Origin: Ancistrus triradiatus
Taxonomy: Eukaryota; Chordata; Actinopteri; Siluriformes; Loricariidae
Length of the DNA stretch: 64,000 nucleotides
Assembly: GCA_025084515.1 (NCBI GenBank)
Contig: JAJAGP010001519.1
Coordinates: forward strand, 1 to 64,000
Direction of reading: 5' to 3'
Shown here: positions 32,529-45,702 of the stretch, in pieces
Layout of the letters: each line of letters begins with the position of its first letter
How positions within the stretch are numbered: the first letter of the stretch is position 1
Program-made: the position numbers and the translations under genes
Notes under the pieces: model-generated
Databases searched by the model: none
The model's input: only the letters and a program-made list of their open reading frames with translations
Told to the model about the DNA's origin: nothing

Positions 32529-33324
32529 CGTCCTCCGTTCGGGCTTGTGGTGCGAGTGCTGTAACAGCCGCAGAGGTGGGGGCTATTCCAAGGGCCCTGA
32601 GCAGACAAAGGGCCCAAAGTGGACCTTAGGGGACGACAATTATCCAGGATAGGGAGGGGTTGGGGGGAGAACACGAACCTGTCAGGAAGTCTGCAGTTTG
32701 CGCTGGAGCCGTGCACGAACGCACACGGCCAGCATCCCAAACGCGCGCGCGTTCTGGCGCACGTGGCGGTTATATACGCAAAATATAACCTGCATACTCT
32801 GTTTAAAAACATCTGAGAAAATCCTTTCTTGTTCTATCACGAACGATTCATTTTCGTTCATTTGCCCGGCTAATGTTCTCTGTTTGGTACGTTACACAGG
32901 CTGCGCACTGAAATGACAGATTAATTGAGAGCGTTTCAGTATGTATGCATCAGGTTGACTGGATGTGCACGCGTGGGTGTGCGTGTGCGTCCGTCAGACA
33001 GCTCCGGTCTCCATGGCGACCTTTATTAAAGGAAATTTAACAGACCACACCAGCTGGAGACTTCTGATTGGCAGACAGGGAGAGAGAAAGAGCCAGCATG
33101 ACCTTGGCAATGGCTGTCATAACAGCCAGGTCTGTACAACTTACCAACTGTGCCACAGTCCTCACGAACTATGGAAAACGCCTTGCTGTAAGGTAGAAAG
33201 ACAGGGCACCAATATGGCATGATAAGAGGAACAAATGACACCTGATATCTGCATGAAGCACCGCATAATAGGTATCTCAGCGTTTAGTTTTACTAAAAAT
33301 TTTGCTAACAGTGCAAAATGGCTA

Positions 33325-33645
33325 TGACAGGTTCATTCGTTCATTTTCTTATCTGCTTAATCCTGGTCAGGGTCGTGGAAAAGCCCCTGCCTAGCTGGTG
33401 GCAGGAACGACCGTAGACATGGTGCCAATCCATTGTTGGGTCACACACTCACACACACTTTAGAAACACCAATTAACCTAACACAAATGTCTTTGGAATG
33501 AGGAAGGAAACTGGAGTACCCGGAGTAAGTGCATGCGGACACAGGGCGGACACGAAACTCCGCACATTCGTCCGAGGTCAGGATCGAACAAGGGACGCTG
33601 GAGCTGTGAGGCGACCGCGCTAATCGCTGCACCACCATGCCATAG
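33325..33645. repeat. Fish interspersed repeat, long copy
   Basis: It starts with TTCATTCGTTCATTTTCTTA and includes ATCCTGGTCAGGGTCGTGG, TTAGAAACACCAATTAACCT, AACTGGAGTACCCGGAG and GGAGCTGTGAGGCGACCGCG. Related copies are at 7861 (opposite strand), 30400 and 40030. It is typical of a fish retroposon tail; the exact family is unresolved. Confidence 0.6.
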
Positions 33646-33649
33646 GTTC

Positions 33650-34825
33650 AAATAATTGAAAAATAAAAACAGCAAAAATGTTATTAAGTAATTGTGGCTC
33701 TAGCAGCTTCACAGAGCCCGCGGTGAGTGTCTTGCAGCCAGGTCAGGCATTACATGCAGACACGACTGACTATGTCAATGTGAGAGAGGAACGGTGGCTA
33801 GGGGATCATCCCCGGCGCTGCACCAGTGACCCCTACTTAGTCCTTTTTCTTCCAGAGCATGCCTATGCCTGCACCCTGTGCCCTTTGAGGACTGGTGCAG
33901 GAGCCCATGTGACCCTGACCAGGATAAGAGGTGTTAAAACATGCAAAAATGAATAAATGCCAGAAACTAATGACTAATGCTCTATCACTTCCTGTGCCAA
34001 CTGAGATATGACTGACCCATGCCACCCAAAAGACTGACAATTTAATATGGTGTATGATGGAGTGATAAAATAATTATAGCCTAAATTGTTAGACCTTAAC
34101 TTAAATGGAGCAGAACAACAATGCCATATTGTCATATTTCTGAGATGTCTGCATTGTATTGCCATCATGCAGCCCTACCACAAAGAGACTTACGATGCAA
34201 CAGATGCAAGCAGTGCTTACACAACCCAACTCACATGGGCTAATATTCCAAGGGACTACACTGCCTTCCTGCCCTTCGTATTCGTCTCCCTTTATTCCTT
34301 TCTGGCTGTCCATCCCTCTCACTCTCCTCTCTTTTCCTGTCTCTCTTTGCATCTTTCTCTCCATCTGTCTCTGTCTTGCTGGTTGTAGCTGGTTTTCACC
34401 TTTTACCCTGGCTCTAGCAGACAGTGCGTGGTGTGTGTATGTGTGTGACTGCCTGTACATGTGTGGGAGAGAGAAAGGTGGGAGTGCAAAGGGATTTGAG
34501 GCATGCAACAAAGTACACTTGATCTACATTAGTGTGTGTGTGTGTGTGGTGTGTTTGCATGACACAGAGCCAACGTTTGATTAAGGGAGATAAGGCAGAG
34601 GGAGAGCAAGCTTGTGTGCTGTATGGGTCTAAGGATTGTGTATATCTGCAGGATCTATATACTTCTGTATACTGAGACAGTTTTAACACGAGACTGAACC
34701 AACTCAATTATTAAAGAGAGAGGAGGGTTGGGTGAAAGAGAGCTTGGGAGTTAGAAGATGCAGAGGTGGAGTGTGGAGTTTACTGCAATAGACTGCAACT
34801 CAGACCTGTATGTGGTAACTTGGAT
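33650..34825. other. Putative ahdc1 intron, no recognised feature
   Basis: It contains a pyrimidine-rich stretch at about 34270-34380 and a (GT)n tract at 34531-34549. No exon is recognised. Confidence 0.5.
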
Positions 34826-35054
34826 TTATTTGCATTTACACCATTTATCAGACAGACCTTATCCAGAGCACTGGTCAACTGATGTGGGCTTTTTAATGGC
34901 CTCTGCCAATGCCGATATTTAGAGAGCAGGGTGACTGATGGATGATGGATGATGCTGATATTACATTTTTTGCAGCTGATAAAACTAATAATAATGAATG
35001 AGACACAGAATTGCTGAACTTAAGCGAACATTTATTTAAGTTACCAATGTACTA

Positions 35055-35862
35055 CAGTGGTACCTCGGTTCTTGACCTCCTCGGAACGCGTTGAATTCGG
35101 TTCTCCACGCATTTTGACTAGAAAAATTTGGCTCAGTTCTCGTCGTTTGCTCGGTACGCGACTTGTTTCAGCCTAAACTCAATTCATGAAACACGATTCA
35201 CGATTCAGTACACAGTGATTCAGTGATTCAGGTTCACAATAGCCCTTCTTCAGTGAAGACCTCCAATGTTGTCGTGTTTTTCTTTGTTTTTACACCTACA
35301 GTACTGTAGTATTAGTGCAAATACGTCTCCATGGGTCTAAAAAGGTTCATATAAGAGAAACCAGAAAGGAAGCCGAAAGGAAACACAGGCTGTAATTAGC
35401 TTAGTAGCTATGCTAGTGCCCTGAGTTCACTAATAGAGTACGTGTTTTGCTTTTACTTTTCACTTTTAATCCAGTACTCATTAAATTACATGAGATATTT
35501 TAACACTTATAAAATAAGCTTTGTGTTAATGATTTTGGGTACGTTTGAAGTGTTTTAAACATTAACTTACTTATCATTGACTCTGCTATGATACAGTATA
35601 ATCCGTTCTACCAAACATTTGTTAAACTCTTCAGTTCATGATATGTTTAACTTATGATGGATTTGTCAGAACATATCCTCATCATAAATCAGGGAGCACC
35701 TGTACAATACAACTCCATTAATGCATTTAATGCCTTATAGTGTGAATTTTCTGGGGTCTGGAATGCATTAATTCAATTTACATGATTCCTTATGGGAAAA
35801 ATTTGCTTGGTATTCAACAAGCCTTCTAGAACGAATTAATGACGAGAACCGAGGTACCACTG
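35055..35862. mobile_element. 0.8-kb TIR element, complete copy 1
   Basis: It is flanked by TA on both sides. The terminal repeats are CAGTGGTACCTCGGTTCT at the left and AGAACCGAGGTACCACTG at the right (complementary). The interior has no transposase. The full copy at 58482-59286 is nearly the same length (805 versus 808 bp) and lies in the opposite orientation. TA targeting and the CAGTG ends suggest mobilisation by a Tc1/mariner enzyme. Confidence 0.8.
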
Positions 35863-35867
35863 TATTT

Positions 35868-35965
35868 ATAAATGGCCTTGCTCAGTGACCCAACAGTGGC
35901 ACGTTGCAGAGCCAGGATTTGATCTGACAACCTTTTGATTAATAATCCAGAGCTTTATCCACAGA
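35868..35965 (-). repeat. SINE-like fragment beside the TIR element
   Basis: GGCCTTGCTCAGTGACCCAA and AGGATTTGATCTGACAACCT resemble the tRNA-like head of a SINE. A matching tail-like piece (GCATTTACACCATTTATCAG, ATCCAGAGC) is at 34830-34885, so one SINE may have been separated by later insertions. Confidence 0.45.
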
Positions 35966-35969
35966 GACA

Positions 35970-36560
35970 GAACCATCAGGAGTCCAAAACACAATGGATG
36001 TAATATAAGCGACATGTGCATGCTGTAGATGACCTACTGTTAAATACTTTTACAGGTTGGATATGTAAATGTTATCAGAGGAAACGTTTGATGTTGTACG
36101 TGTAATATTGTTAATAGATTATGGAGTCTGTTCTATTTAGTAAAATGACTTGTATAAGCAGTGCCATACACAGTTTTATTGGACCTGTAGGGTTACTGCA
36201 TTCTTTCTTTGTGAGCGTTAATAAGAGTTTGCACTGAATTGCACTAATTTCTGTTTAATATTTGTTAAACACAATGCCTTTGTTATGTTGATATGAATTC
36301 AAAAAAAGACTGTAGGTAACCTCCTAAACTAGAGTATGCTTTGGGTGGGATTCACATGACGTCATCAGACTTGAGGTGAATGATGGTGCAACCACCAAGT
36401 TCTGACACCATGTATATCTATTTCATCAGTATGAGTAAGAAAGTGAAACAAATTAAAGATTTCTTACAATGTCTATGATTATGACAGAATGTTGGAAGAG
36501 GGAAGGCAGTTGTTGAGAGTGTATGGCAGTACAGGTGTGCCAATACACATCTGAATGACA
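35970..36560. other. Putative ahdc1 intron, no recognised feature
   Basis: Nothing supportable was seen. Confidence 0.5.
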
Positions 36561-36563
36561 ACA

Positions 36564-36762
36564 TCTACATTTACATTTACAGCATTTAGCAGACACCCTT
36601 ATCCAGAGCGACTTACAATTGATACAGTCTTACAATCCAAGCAATTGTGGGTTAGGGGCCTTGCTCAAGGACCCAACAGTGGCAGCTTGGCAGAGGTGGG
36701 ATTTGAACCCCAGACCTTCAGGTCCATAGTCCAGTACCTTAACTGCTAGGCTACCACAGTCC
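36564..36762 (-). repeat. tRNA-derived SINE, copy 6
   Basis: Minus-strand copy of the main family: TTTACATTTACAGCATTTAG at the left, GCTAGGCTACCACAGTCC at the right. Confidence 0.85.
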
Positions 36763-37075
36763 GAACTAGTATGAGTGAACCTTGCCCTGCTGACAGAAAG
36801 GAGAATCGCAGTCTTGAAGGCAGAAAACAGCATTCAACTGTTCCTTTTATTTTCGTTATCAGTGAGTGTTTCAAATTAAAACACGTTGTGCAAAGTATCT
36901 AAACTACCATGTGACAATAATGACGTCCATTTCTGTCAATGACCTATCAGACAGAATGTAAGACGTTAACGTTTCAAACCTGTATGCACATAATGAAGAA
37001 CAAAAACATTAAGGAGTTGCAGTATATGTCATTCTACATGTTCTTGTGCTAGTGATGTCAACTTTGACTTGCATA

Positions 37076-37078
<3 letters not shown>

Positions 37079-37136
<58 letters not shown>
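37079..37136. repeat. (TC)29 microsatellite
   Basis: An uninterrupted TC tract of 58 nt ends directly at an AG acceptor (37137-37138). Confidence 0.95.
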
Positions 37137-37138
<2 letters not shown>

Positions 37139-37220
37139 GTAACAAACTGGCAGGGTAGGAATTGCCATGGAAACATGAGGTTTGTGATTGAGATGAGAAA
37201 CAGTTGAGAGTCTAGAAAAG
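37139..37220 (+). other. ahdc1: Putative ahdc1 5' UTR exon (82 bp)
   Basis: A long pyrimidine tract (the TC microsatellite) plus CAG acceptor, 82 bp, and a consensus donor AAAAG|GTAAGTG give a textbook internal exon. Its short ORFs show no protein similarity. It contains an X-box-like ATTGCCATGGAAAC at 37161-37174. It lies on the same strand as ahdc1, between its putative promoter and the coding exon. Transcript support is lacking. Confidence 0.5.
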
Positions 37221-37224
37221 GTAA

Positions 37225-39795
37225 GTGTGAGTTTTTTTGTTCAGCTGCATATGTTAGAGCATATTTTGAGTGGGAAGCATGCGTTCATTTTGTTAGAAAT
37301 ATATTCCTCCCTCCATATGTAATTAAATATGTTAGCACATGGCACCCTAAGCAGCCTGCATGGATACCTGTGTGTGCTTCATTTTCAATGATCAGTTCCT
37401 CTCTCTAAGCAAGAAGAGCCGTAGCCTTCGGCTGACAGTTTCTCCTCCCACATACTCGCATCATCCTCACACAGTCTTTTGGAGTCTAACTACATATCCA
37501 GCTTTTTTATTTCAGATTTGCGTGTACAATTGGCAAACACTTTTTGGGTGAGTCATTCAGTCTGACTCATATACTCGACCATTCATTCATTGAGGTTTTT
37601 GTTGTGTGGTTTGTAGAATTAGATTAACGAGAAACAGTCATACTGATACAGCATGCAAAAGGTTCTTGAGTAAAGTAATTGAGGAGCGTAGAGGAGATGA
37701 CTGGAAGATATGATGTTTAATAAAGCAAGAGATGCATAATGAAATGAAGGAAAACAGAGGGAAGGGAACACTAACGCTACGTTCACACTGACAGCAGCGC
37801 AGTGTCACAAAGTCTTTCATTTTCAACGAGAACTCGCAATTTGCAGCATTAGGCAAAGTGACCAGTGTTGATACAAAGTAGGTGGGACAGGTGAAGCAAA
37901 AAATTCAAACATTCAATGCAAATGAGGAGTAAAGCGCGTTCTTGTGACAAACATTAGCCCTCTTTTGGTTCCTATTAGTCCAGATGGAGGAGAAACTGCT
38001 TATTATGCTTTAAACAGTAACTAACTGTAATGGTAAGCAAACTATTGTAGTTCTCCTAAATAACTTAAGCATAGCTGCATTGTTACAGAGTTATTATTAC
38101 ATGCTTTGTTTAACATCCATCCCATCAACGTCCATTTGCTTTAATGGCCAAGGTTTTAAGAATTTTAATAGGAAATAAAAATCTGTCTTATATATATCTT
38201 ATTCACGTCTAAATGACGGAAAACTAGTACGAGCAGAAAACATGGTAACGTTTTCGGTAAGTGTTTTATAAAAGATACAAAAATAAGAATTCTTTTATTT
38301 ACAGTCCAGTACTATACTCAAGTATTGTTTTCATATGGTGTTTTACTTAAATAATATTATTTTAAATAAAACAAATGCCAAAATGAAAGGAACCACAGTT
38401 GTGTAATTCCTAGAGCAAGTGATATGTATAACAGTTTAGGGTTTGGATGCTGTGTAGATGGTAGCGTTCCACTGGTTTTCAGCAGTATCTCTGACGCATT
38501 TACATATTGCCCGCACACAGTTTTCTGGTGAAAATACCCTTTATATTTATATTATAGTAGCATAAAACGGCTATGTGACTATGTTAATGCCTATTTTGGT
38601 CAACGTTATGTTTCACAGAACATAATGTGGACGGTAAAGGGTGCATATTTGTACTATTGTACTATTGTACAACAACAATAGTGGCATTAATACACTATAT
38701 AGTACAGTGGTATGCAGTTTGAAACACAGCCCATGTGAATGTCAGCACATGAAGCTCCAGAGTAACATGAATACTTGCATATACTGGTTTATTAAATGTG
38801 GAGAGATAGAAAACACATTTATCAGTACAAAAAGAAAGATCTAACTGGTGGTACTCATAACATGTAACCAGCAGTAATCTTGATTGGAGAATCCTCCCAC
38901 AGATCAATATTTAGCAGTCATGGTGAATGTAGGGTCAGACAAGAGGAGGATGTTTACATTTACTCTTTTCTATGACTCTGTGAATGGATGGCTTCAGTAC
39001 CTGGTTATTACGATTACACTAACAAATCTGGATTTATTATATTCTGTCCTCAGTGATGCTTATCCGCATAGATTACATTACCAGGCACAGACAATAGGTT
39101 TTTTAAGTATACCATAGATACAAGAAGAAATACAGCCTGCTAGCCAGCCAGCTTAGGAACTTGGCACTTGTCCAGTGAACATACTTCTGATTCTGCATAA
39201 TTCTCCATCACGCTCATAAATATTTCATGATACACTCATGTTTGTGTACATAGTGATTGTTATGTCAGTGTGTTATACAGTTAATGGATTATTTATTGAC
39301 CACATATTTTACGCTTGTGATTTGCCTGTTACTCATGTGTTATTAATAAGGCGCTAAACATTTATAAATACAGAATGCAGCATTTAAAACTCAGCTATAC
39401 TCTGCTTTATATTAGCAGGAAGTTCCAATCAGTATTATCCTTGGGCAGCGAATATATGGTAACTGCAAGGGAAAATAACTAAGGCAGTAAATGTTATGAT
39501 GACAGTTCTGAAAAATGGTTATGCTTTTGGCCAAAATGACAACACATTCTAAATCTGTTTCGTGTGTTCTCCTTGGTTCAAAAAACACAGCATGTGGAAG
39601 AGTTTGTGCTGTGGTTACATGATGGTCTAATCTGTATTATGGACTGTAGTGGAGCATTTTGCATGCTGGCAATTTAGGGATCAGTTCAGGTCTGGACTGG
39701 TTCTTCACCAAAGGGATAGAATATCATATTGAAACAGTATTCCAGTACATACTATCTAATACCGAATGTAACAGTGTTACAATTTAAAAAGTCAT
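37225..39795. other. Putative ahdc1 intron, no recognised feature
   Basis: AT-rich sequence without recognised exons or repeat families. Confidence 0.5.
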
Positions 39796-39797
39796 TC

Positions 39798-39988
39798 ACA
39801 TTTACAACATTTAGCAGACGCCCTTATCCAGAGCGACTTACAATTGATACAGTCTTACAATCCAAGCAATTGTGGGTTAAGGGCCTTGCTCAAGGACCCA
39901 ACAGTGGTAGCTTGGCAGAGGTGGGATTTGAACCCTGGAGCTTCTGGTCCATAGTCCAGTACCTTACCCGCTAGGCTACCACAGTCCC
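39798..39988 (-). repeat. tRNA-derived SINE, copy 7
   Basis: Minus-strand copy: CACATTTACAACATTTAGCA at the left and GCTAGGCTACCACAGTCCC at the right. Confidence 0.85.
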
Positions 39989-40029
39989 ACTTAACAGATC
40001 CACGACAGATTTGTCAACATCAATAAAAT

Positions 40030-40240
40030 AATTCATTCATTCATTCGTTTTCTTACCTGCTGTAATCATGGTCTGGGTCATGGGAAAGTCGGTGCCTACA
40101 TAGGGAGCAAGGCAAGAACACTCCTAGACAGGGTGCAAATCCATCATAGGGCACATACACTCATACACAGACTCACACACTAAGGGAACTTTAGAAACAC
40201 CAATTAACCTAACATGCTGGAGCTGTAAGGTGACCACACT
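40030..40240. repeat. Fish interspersed repeat (33325 type)
   Basis: (ATTC)n start, then GTCTGGGTCATGGGAAAGTC, TTTAGAAACACCAATTAACC and GGAGCTGTAAGGTGACCACA. Confidence 0.55.
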
Positions 40241-40474
40241 AATAGTTCCAATAAAATGTTTTTGTACTTTAAATAAATGTATTTATAATTATTTTATTTA
40301 TTTTAGCTGTACATTCATCTTTCCAATATGTACAATTTTTAGAGTAATAACTAAAAATGGTTCAAAATTTCTAAATGAATAATTCAATGGACATTTAAGC
40401 GGTTTATTCATATTAACAATTTAAACAAGTAAATCTAAATCAATGCAAGAAATACAGATTACATAACAAAATAT

Positions 40475-40584
<110 letters not shown>

Positions 40585-41554
40585 TTGTAATCTGTATTCA
40601 TTACATTGATAGAAATTTAGCTATGTCTAAGAATAGAAAATTTGTTTATTTGTACATTTTTAAGTTAAATCTACACACCTGGGTTCAGTTTAGTTTAAAC
40701 AATTAAACTTGGCAAATACATACAATACATTTTTAAAGCCAAATATTAAAATGTTTAGATGAACCCTTGGCTTTTGAATACTCAGACATTGACAGTTGGG
40801 TAAAACTTAGGCTCAAACTTACATCTCCTTGGTGGTGTTCTAGCACAGTGGTTCCCATTGCAGGGAGAGGGCAGAACTTTAAGATACATATTGTATGTCA
40901 GCTGTAATAATTCCACTGTAAAGTCAATGTGTTTTGTCAGGGTTCAACAATAACGATTGCCCGAATGTCTGTTGGGCAATTTATGTGACCCAAAATGTTC
41001 TGCAAAGTTTGCAGGAACTATCCTAACAAGGCAAACCAAAGTGGTTCTTTATTATCGGAAGTCTCAATCTCATATCACATGGTTAAAAGAGAAAGACCTT
41101 TCACAGACTATCCATTATACATGAAATTACTCTTATACATGCAAATGATAACGTTAAGATAATTTATAGCTTTAACGTGAATGTATTTATAAACTTGTAT
41201 TTATTGAAGAACGTTACATCATACATTATATTTACTATAGTGTTCTATGAAGTTTTATGGGAATCTTACAACAGAAGGAAAAATTAAATATTAAATTAGC
41301 TTATGTGTGCTTATTTATGTGTGAAGAAAACTTTAAAATACAAAGATTTGTTTGGAACAGTAGATATCTGGTTTGGGGCAATGAACTTTCTGGTCACTTG
41401 CCTGACTCTGCAAGTTGGAAAAAGAGTAAATGTTGAACATTGTGTGTTTTAGTCAATCAGAAGTTTGGGGTTGGGGGGTTGGGAGGCTCGAAAATATTCT
41501 AATGTGGGTCTCAGCAGAAAAAGCCTTATATTCTGTGACACAGGTCGTGGACCA

Positions 41555-42130
41555 AAATGGCCGTCAACCGGACATTACCAAAGTCCGGTCTTTGGTCTTT
41601 TCATGCTATTGTAATGTAAATATAATGGGTATTTTCACAAGAAAGCTGCATGTAGATGATACATAAATGCGTCACAGTTACAGCTGGAAACGAGAGAAAT
41701 GCTACCATCTACACAGCATCCTAGGCCTAAACTCTTATACATATCACTCCCTCCAAGAAATACACAACACAATCACACACACTGTAGATACAAAATATAA
41801 ACTCGCACGATGGAATATAAACATATATGGACATACCTTGCTGGCTGCACACAACCAAGAGGGAATGAGTCCACATCAATCAACACACATTTCCAGAGTA
41901 GGCAGTGCAACATCACATTTTAAACACTTTCAACCCTGAGTAGGTAAATCCAGTGTGGTGCTATTAGTAGTATGGTCAAATGACTGGTGCTTGGCACTTC
42001 TAGGTGTTTGTAGGGAAAGCCGGCTCAGCACTGGTCTGGTCAATATCTAGTTATAATTGTTAAGACCTTGGTAGTTAATGCAAACTGATGTTGATTGAAT
42101 GGTCATTAAACGGTGATTACCTGTATAATA
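41555..42130. mobile_element. Degraded relative of the element at 43113
   Basis: GGGTATTTTCACAAGAAAGC and AAATGCGTCACAG match GGGTATTTTCACAAGAAAAC and AAATGCGTCAGAG in the 43113 element. GGTCATTAAACGGTGATTAC near 42100 resembles its right end. The limits are approximate. Confidence 0.45.
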
Positions 42131-42134
42131 ATTG

Positions 42135-43105
42135 ATCTTAGACTTCCATAATAAGTTTGTTCAACAAGATTTTCATCAGCGTTATGTTAAAAAATGCTGG
42201 AGTAAGTTTTTAAATGCATGTAATTGATCTGGCTATGTAGATAAATACAGTATATTTCACACAAAAGACAACTTACAGATAAAATAGGCATTTTAACAAT
42301 AACACAATCCCACCTAGACGTCCAGTAATACTACATCCCCAAGGTCATGAAGTACTTTTTAACACTATAAGGCTAAAGCCTAAATGATAGTGGCCACCTT
42401 TGCAGAGTTTCTGTTTTTCACAGTAACTGGGTGTTATAATGTCCCTTCAGTACACACTCTGCATACACTTACTGCAAACTACTTAGTAAGTGTCTAAAGT
42501 GTGCAAAGAAAACAAGCATCATATATTACCATGCTTGATTTGCAACTTTCTTTTCTATGTAAAAGTCTTATAAGTTTTACATATATGTGCCAAAAATTTA
42601 ATTCAGGACAAGCACAATGATTTACAAAGTTAGTCGGCAGGTATATAATAGAAGTCTTGTGCAAAGCAGGTAATAGAGCATAACAATAGTCAAATCTACG
42701 TATGTTGATGAAGGCATGTGCAAGTTTCTTGCTATCAGCAGTGATTAGAATATCCTGTACATTTAATATTTTGAATGTGAAAATAGGCTGCTTTGGAGAT
42801 GGCATTAATGTAATTTTTCAAAGCTGAGCTCATTATAGAAATGACTCCTAAATTCTTGACACATTGTTTGGCCTCCAAATTCATGTCTTTCATTTGTGCC
42901 TCACTTTCAGTAATGAGAACTTCTGTTTTTTTCTTTACTGAAATGTAGAAAATTGTTAGACATTAAACTCTGATATCATTTATGCGGTTCAACAGTGAAC
43001 TGATAGACTTGAAAGCATTTGGTGCTTAGAATATATAAAGCTCTCTATCATCTGCATACTGGTGATAACTAATGTTATGCCTCTAAATTACAGCAGGAAA
43101 GGGAA
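42135..43105. other. Putative ahdc1 intron, no recognised feature
   Basis: Nothing supportable was seen on either strand. Confidence 0.45.
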
Positions 43106-43112
43106 GCACATA

Positions 43113-43794
43113 CAAGTATGCACCATTTAACGACCATTATTACATTCTGTGAAACAGCTTGTTGACCTCACATAGTCTTTTTATGGTACTGCAATGTCAA
43201 TATAAAGGGTATTTTCACAAGAAAACTGCATGCGAACGATACGTAAATGCGTCAGAGGTACTGCTGTGAACACGACTGAATGAGAGGTGACTGAGACAAT
43301 TGATGATTTTGTTTGATGAAGTCAAAAATGCATTGATAGAGAGTACTATGAACAACATGGAAGATCAGACAGGGGAAACACAGGCTGAACAAATGGATGT
43401 GAACCAGTACTTACAATAGGAAAGGCACAAAAACCTATGGCGTTTATATGATATTTACAGGTTGGAAAGCCATACCTCAGTGAAAAAAGTCTCTAAACAC
43501 ATCAACTGAGTTAGAACAGTCTCTAGTCCAAATGTGAGCTAACGAGCATACGAGCACACGACCAGTATGGTAGTTAATTACACATACACACATGCACACA
43601 TAAATTGCAGACTTATGCCCTTAAACTCAATTCTCTGATCATGTATCAGCAGCGTTGATTGGCTGTTTATGCCTGCATCTTCCGGAGTTAAAATACTTTT
43701 ATTTCCTCTTACAATTTATTATAATTGTTAAAACTTCAGTCGTAAAGTGAATGGACATTGATCGGATGGATGGTTGTTAAACTGTGCGTACTTG
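43113..43794. mobile_element. 682-bp TA-flanked TIR element
   Basis: The left end is CAAGTATGCACCATTTAACG and the right end, reverse-complemented, is CAAGTACGCACAGTTTAACA. The complementarity runs about 24 bp, with TA on each side. No transposase. Probably a Tc1/mariner-mobilised MITE. Confidence 0.65.
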
Positions 43795-43799
43795 TATAG

Positions 43800-45700
43800 G
43801 CTAAAAAGCAAAAACCCCAAAATGAGTCCTTCCATAAGGCCGATATTGCAAATGGTTACCAAATAATATATTTTGTGGCTCTAATGCAGACCTGCTTTGG
43901 GGTGAGTTTGTACCACTGCAAAGATTTAGTCAAAAGCTTAGGTTTAGTCAAAATTCAACATAAAAGCATTACGTGCCTAGAAAGAGACCTGTAGCTATTT
44001 ACAAGAATTATTTTGATATTGGACGTTGATTTCCCACATTCACCTCAGCACACACGTGCTATGGACACAGGTCTGGTGGTTTCTGTTGGGAGAGGCATTG
44101 TTAAATTAGACCTATTATCAGTGTATTGATTGTTTACTGTAAGGTAAATGTGGAGCTTTCATAATGACATGCATTGCTGAATTAATAATAAAATACATAG
44201 GTCTATATGTATGATACTTCAAATATGCTATAAAGCAGAATCATTTGTAATTCTTTACAAATACAGTTGCTCCCTGAGTTACGATGAATGTATCTCAAAC
44301 CGTGGAGTTTAATATAAACTGTATATATCACAGCATGGCAGACCTTAAAACATGCTTAAAACACTTACAACCTACAGTTGGGCAAAATCATTACCACAGG
44401 GTTTATTCTGTAATAAAGTGTTGAATATCTCATGTAATTTATTGAATAATGTATTGACAGTGAAAAACAAAAACAACAAAAAATTGAAAAAAGTGTATAA
44501 AATAATTTTTGGGGGTAAAATGCATTATGTTAATCATTAAAAAAAGTGTTAGGAAGACTTTAGAAGGTTTGTACTTTGAGAGTGTCACGCATGACTTCAT
44601 ACATGGTGCACAAACCTGCAAATGCTTGGGCTTAACGCTTCCTGTTGATGCAGTATTCTCTGAAATTTTGAGTCATCAGAATATCTCTGTAATTTCTCAT
44701 AGATGTATCGTATAAATGCCTGTAGAGGCGTACCTGCTCTGCGAGAGCTCCTTAGAAGTCGTGAAGCGTCAGGTTACAAAAACAGAGGTGCATCACCACG
44801 TGCCACGTCAGTGTGTGGGAGCAGAACCACCACAGTTTTGTCATTTTTGGTGCGGGTACCCTCACACCAGTTGCACTGCCTCCTGCCCTAGATTCTGATT
44901 TGAGCTTCATATGGTGCATAGAACTGAAAACAAAATAGATAAATAAATAGATTCATAAAAGCTAAAGTAACAGTCCTGTTTTTAAAATGTAATGAGTAAA
45001 AAATACAGATTTTTCAAAAATGTAATGAGTAAAAGTAAAAAGTATCATGTTGTACTGAATAACCAAGTAAAGTACAGATACCGAAAAAATACTTAAGTAC
45101 AGTAAAAGGTACTTGTACATCGTTACTTACCACCTCTGGCTTTGTCTTCCCAAATGGTATGATGCTGCCAACGTGCATAAATTCAAATTGCTGCCTTTGG
45201 AAGTTCTGGAAGTATGATTGCATGGTGCGAACTCTCTCACAATTTGCACACACAACACATCAGTGTTGTAGTACTCCATAAATGAATTGTCTTGGTCTTG
45301 TCTTGGTCTCGACCTCATTTGGACTCGGGGTAAGGTGGACTCAGAAATTGACCGGCCAACTTGTCTGTGTGAGGTAATGTTAAATTTAAATGGAACTATT
45401 TTTCTATCATTATTGGATACCAACAATCCATTCAAACAGAATAAATCAGTCATTTATGCCTAAATAAAATCTGCACTCAGATTGGCTAACAGGGAAAAAC
45501 AAGTTGCTGCTCTTCTCGTTCAGTATCCAATCAATGAACGCATTTTATTTTCAACAGTCCGACGTTGCAAATGTGCTTTTTCGCCCACAAGATTTACTTT
45601 ACCATGTCCGCAAAATCTGGAATTATTGTTATTATGTTTTCACATTTAATAATAAAATGGATAGAATGGATGTTGTTGACTATATTCATTGTACTTTATG
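43800..45700. other. Putative ahdc1 intron, no recognised gene
   Basis: A short stretch at 44267-44330 (TTGCTCCCTGAGTTACGATG) recalls the internal part of the 0.8-kb TIR family. Otherwise nothing is supportable. Confidence 0.45.
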
Positions 45701-45702
45701 TA

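Noticed and set aside
36555..36749. Recurrent ORF family (QSKQLWVKGLAQGPNSGSLA) at 10310, 30839, 36555 and 39729
   Set aside because: All copies are the antisense reading of the SINE; the similarity is repeat DNA, not protein conservation.
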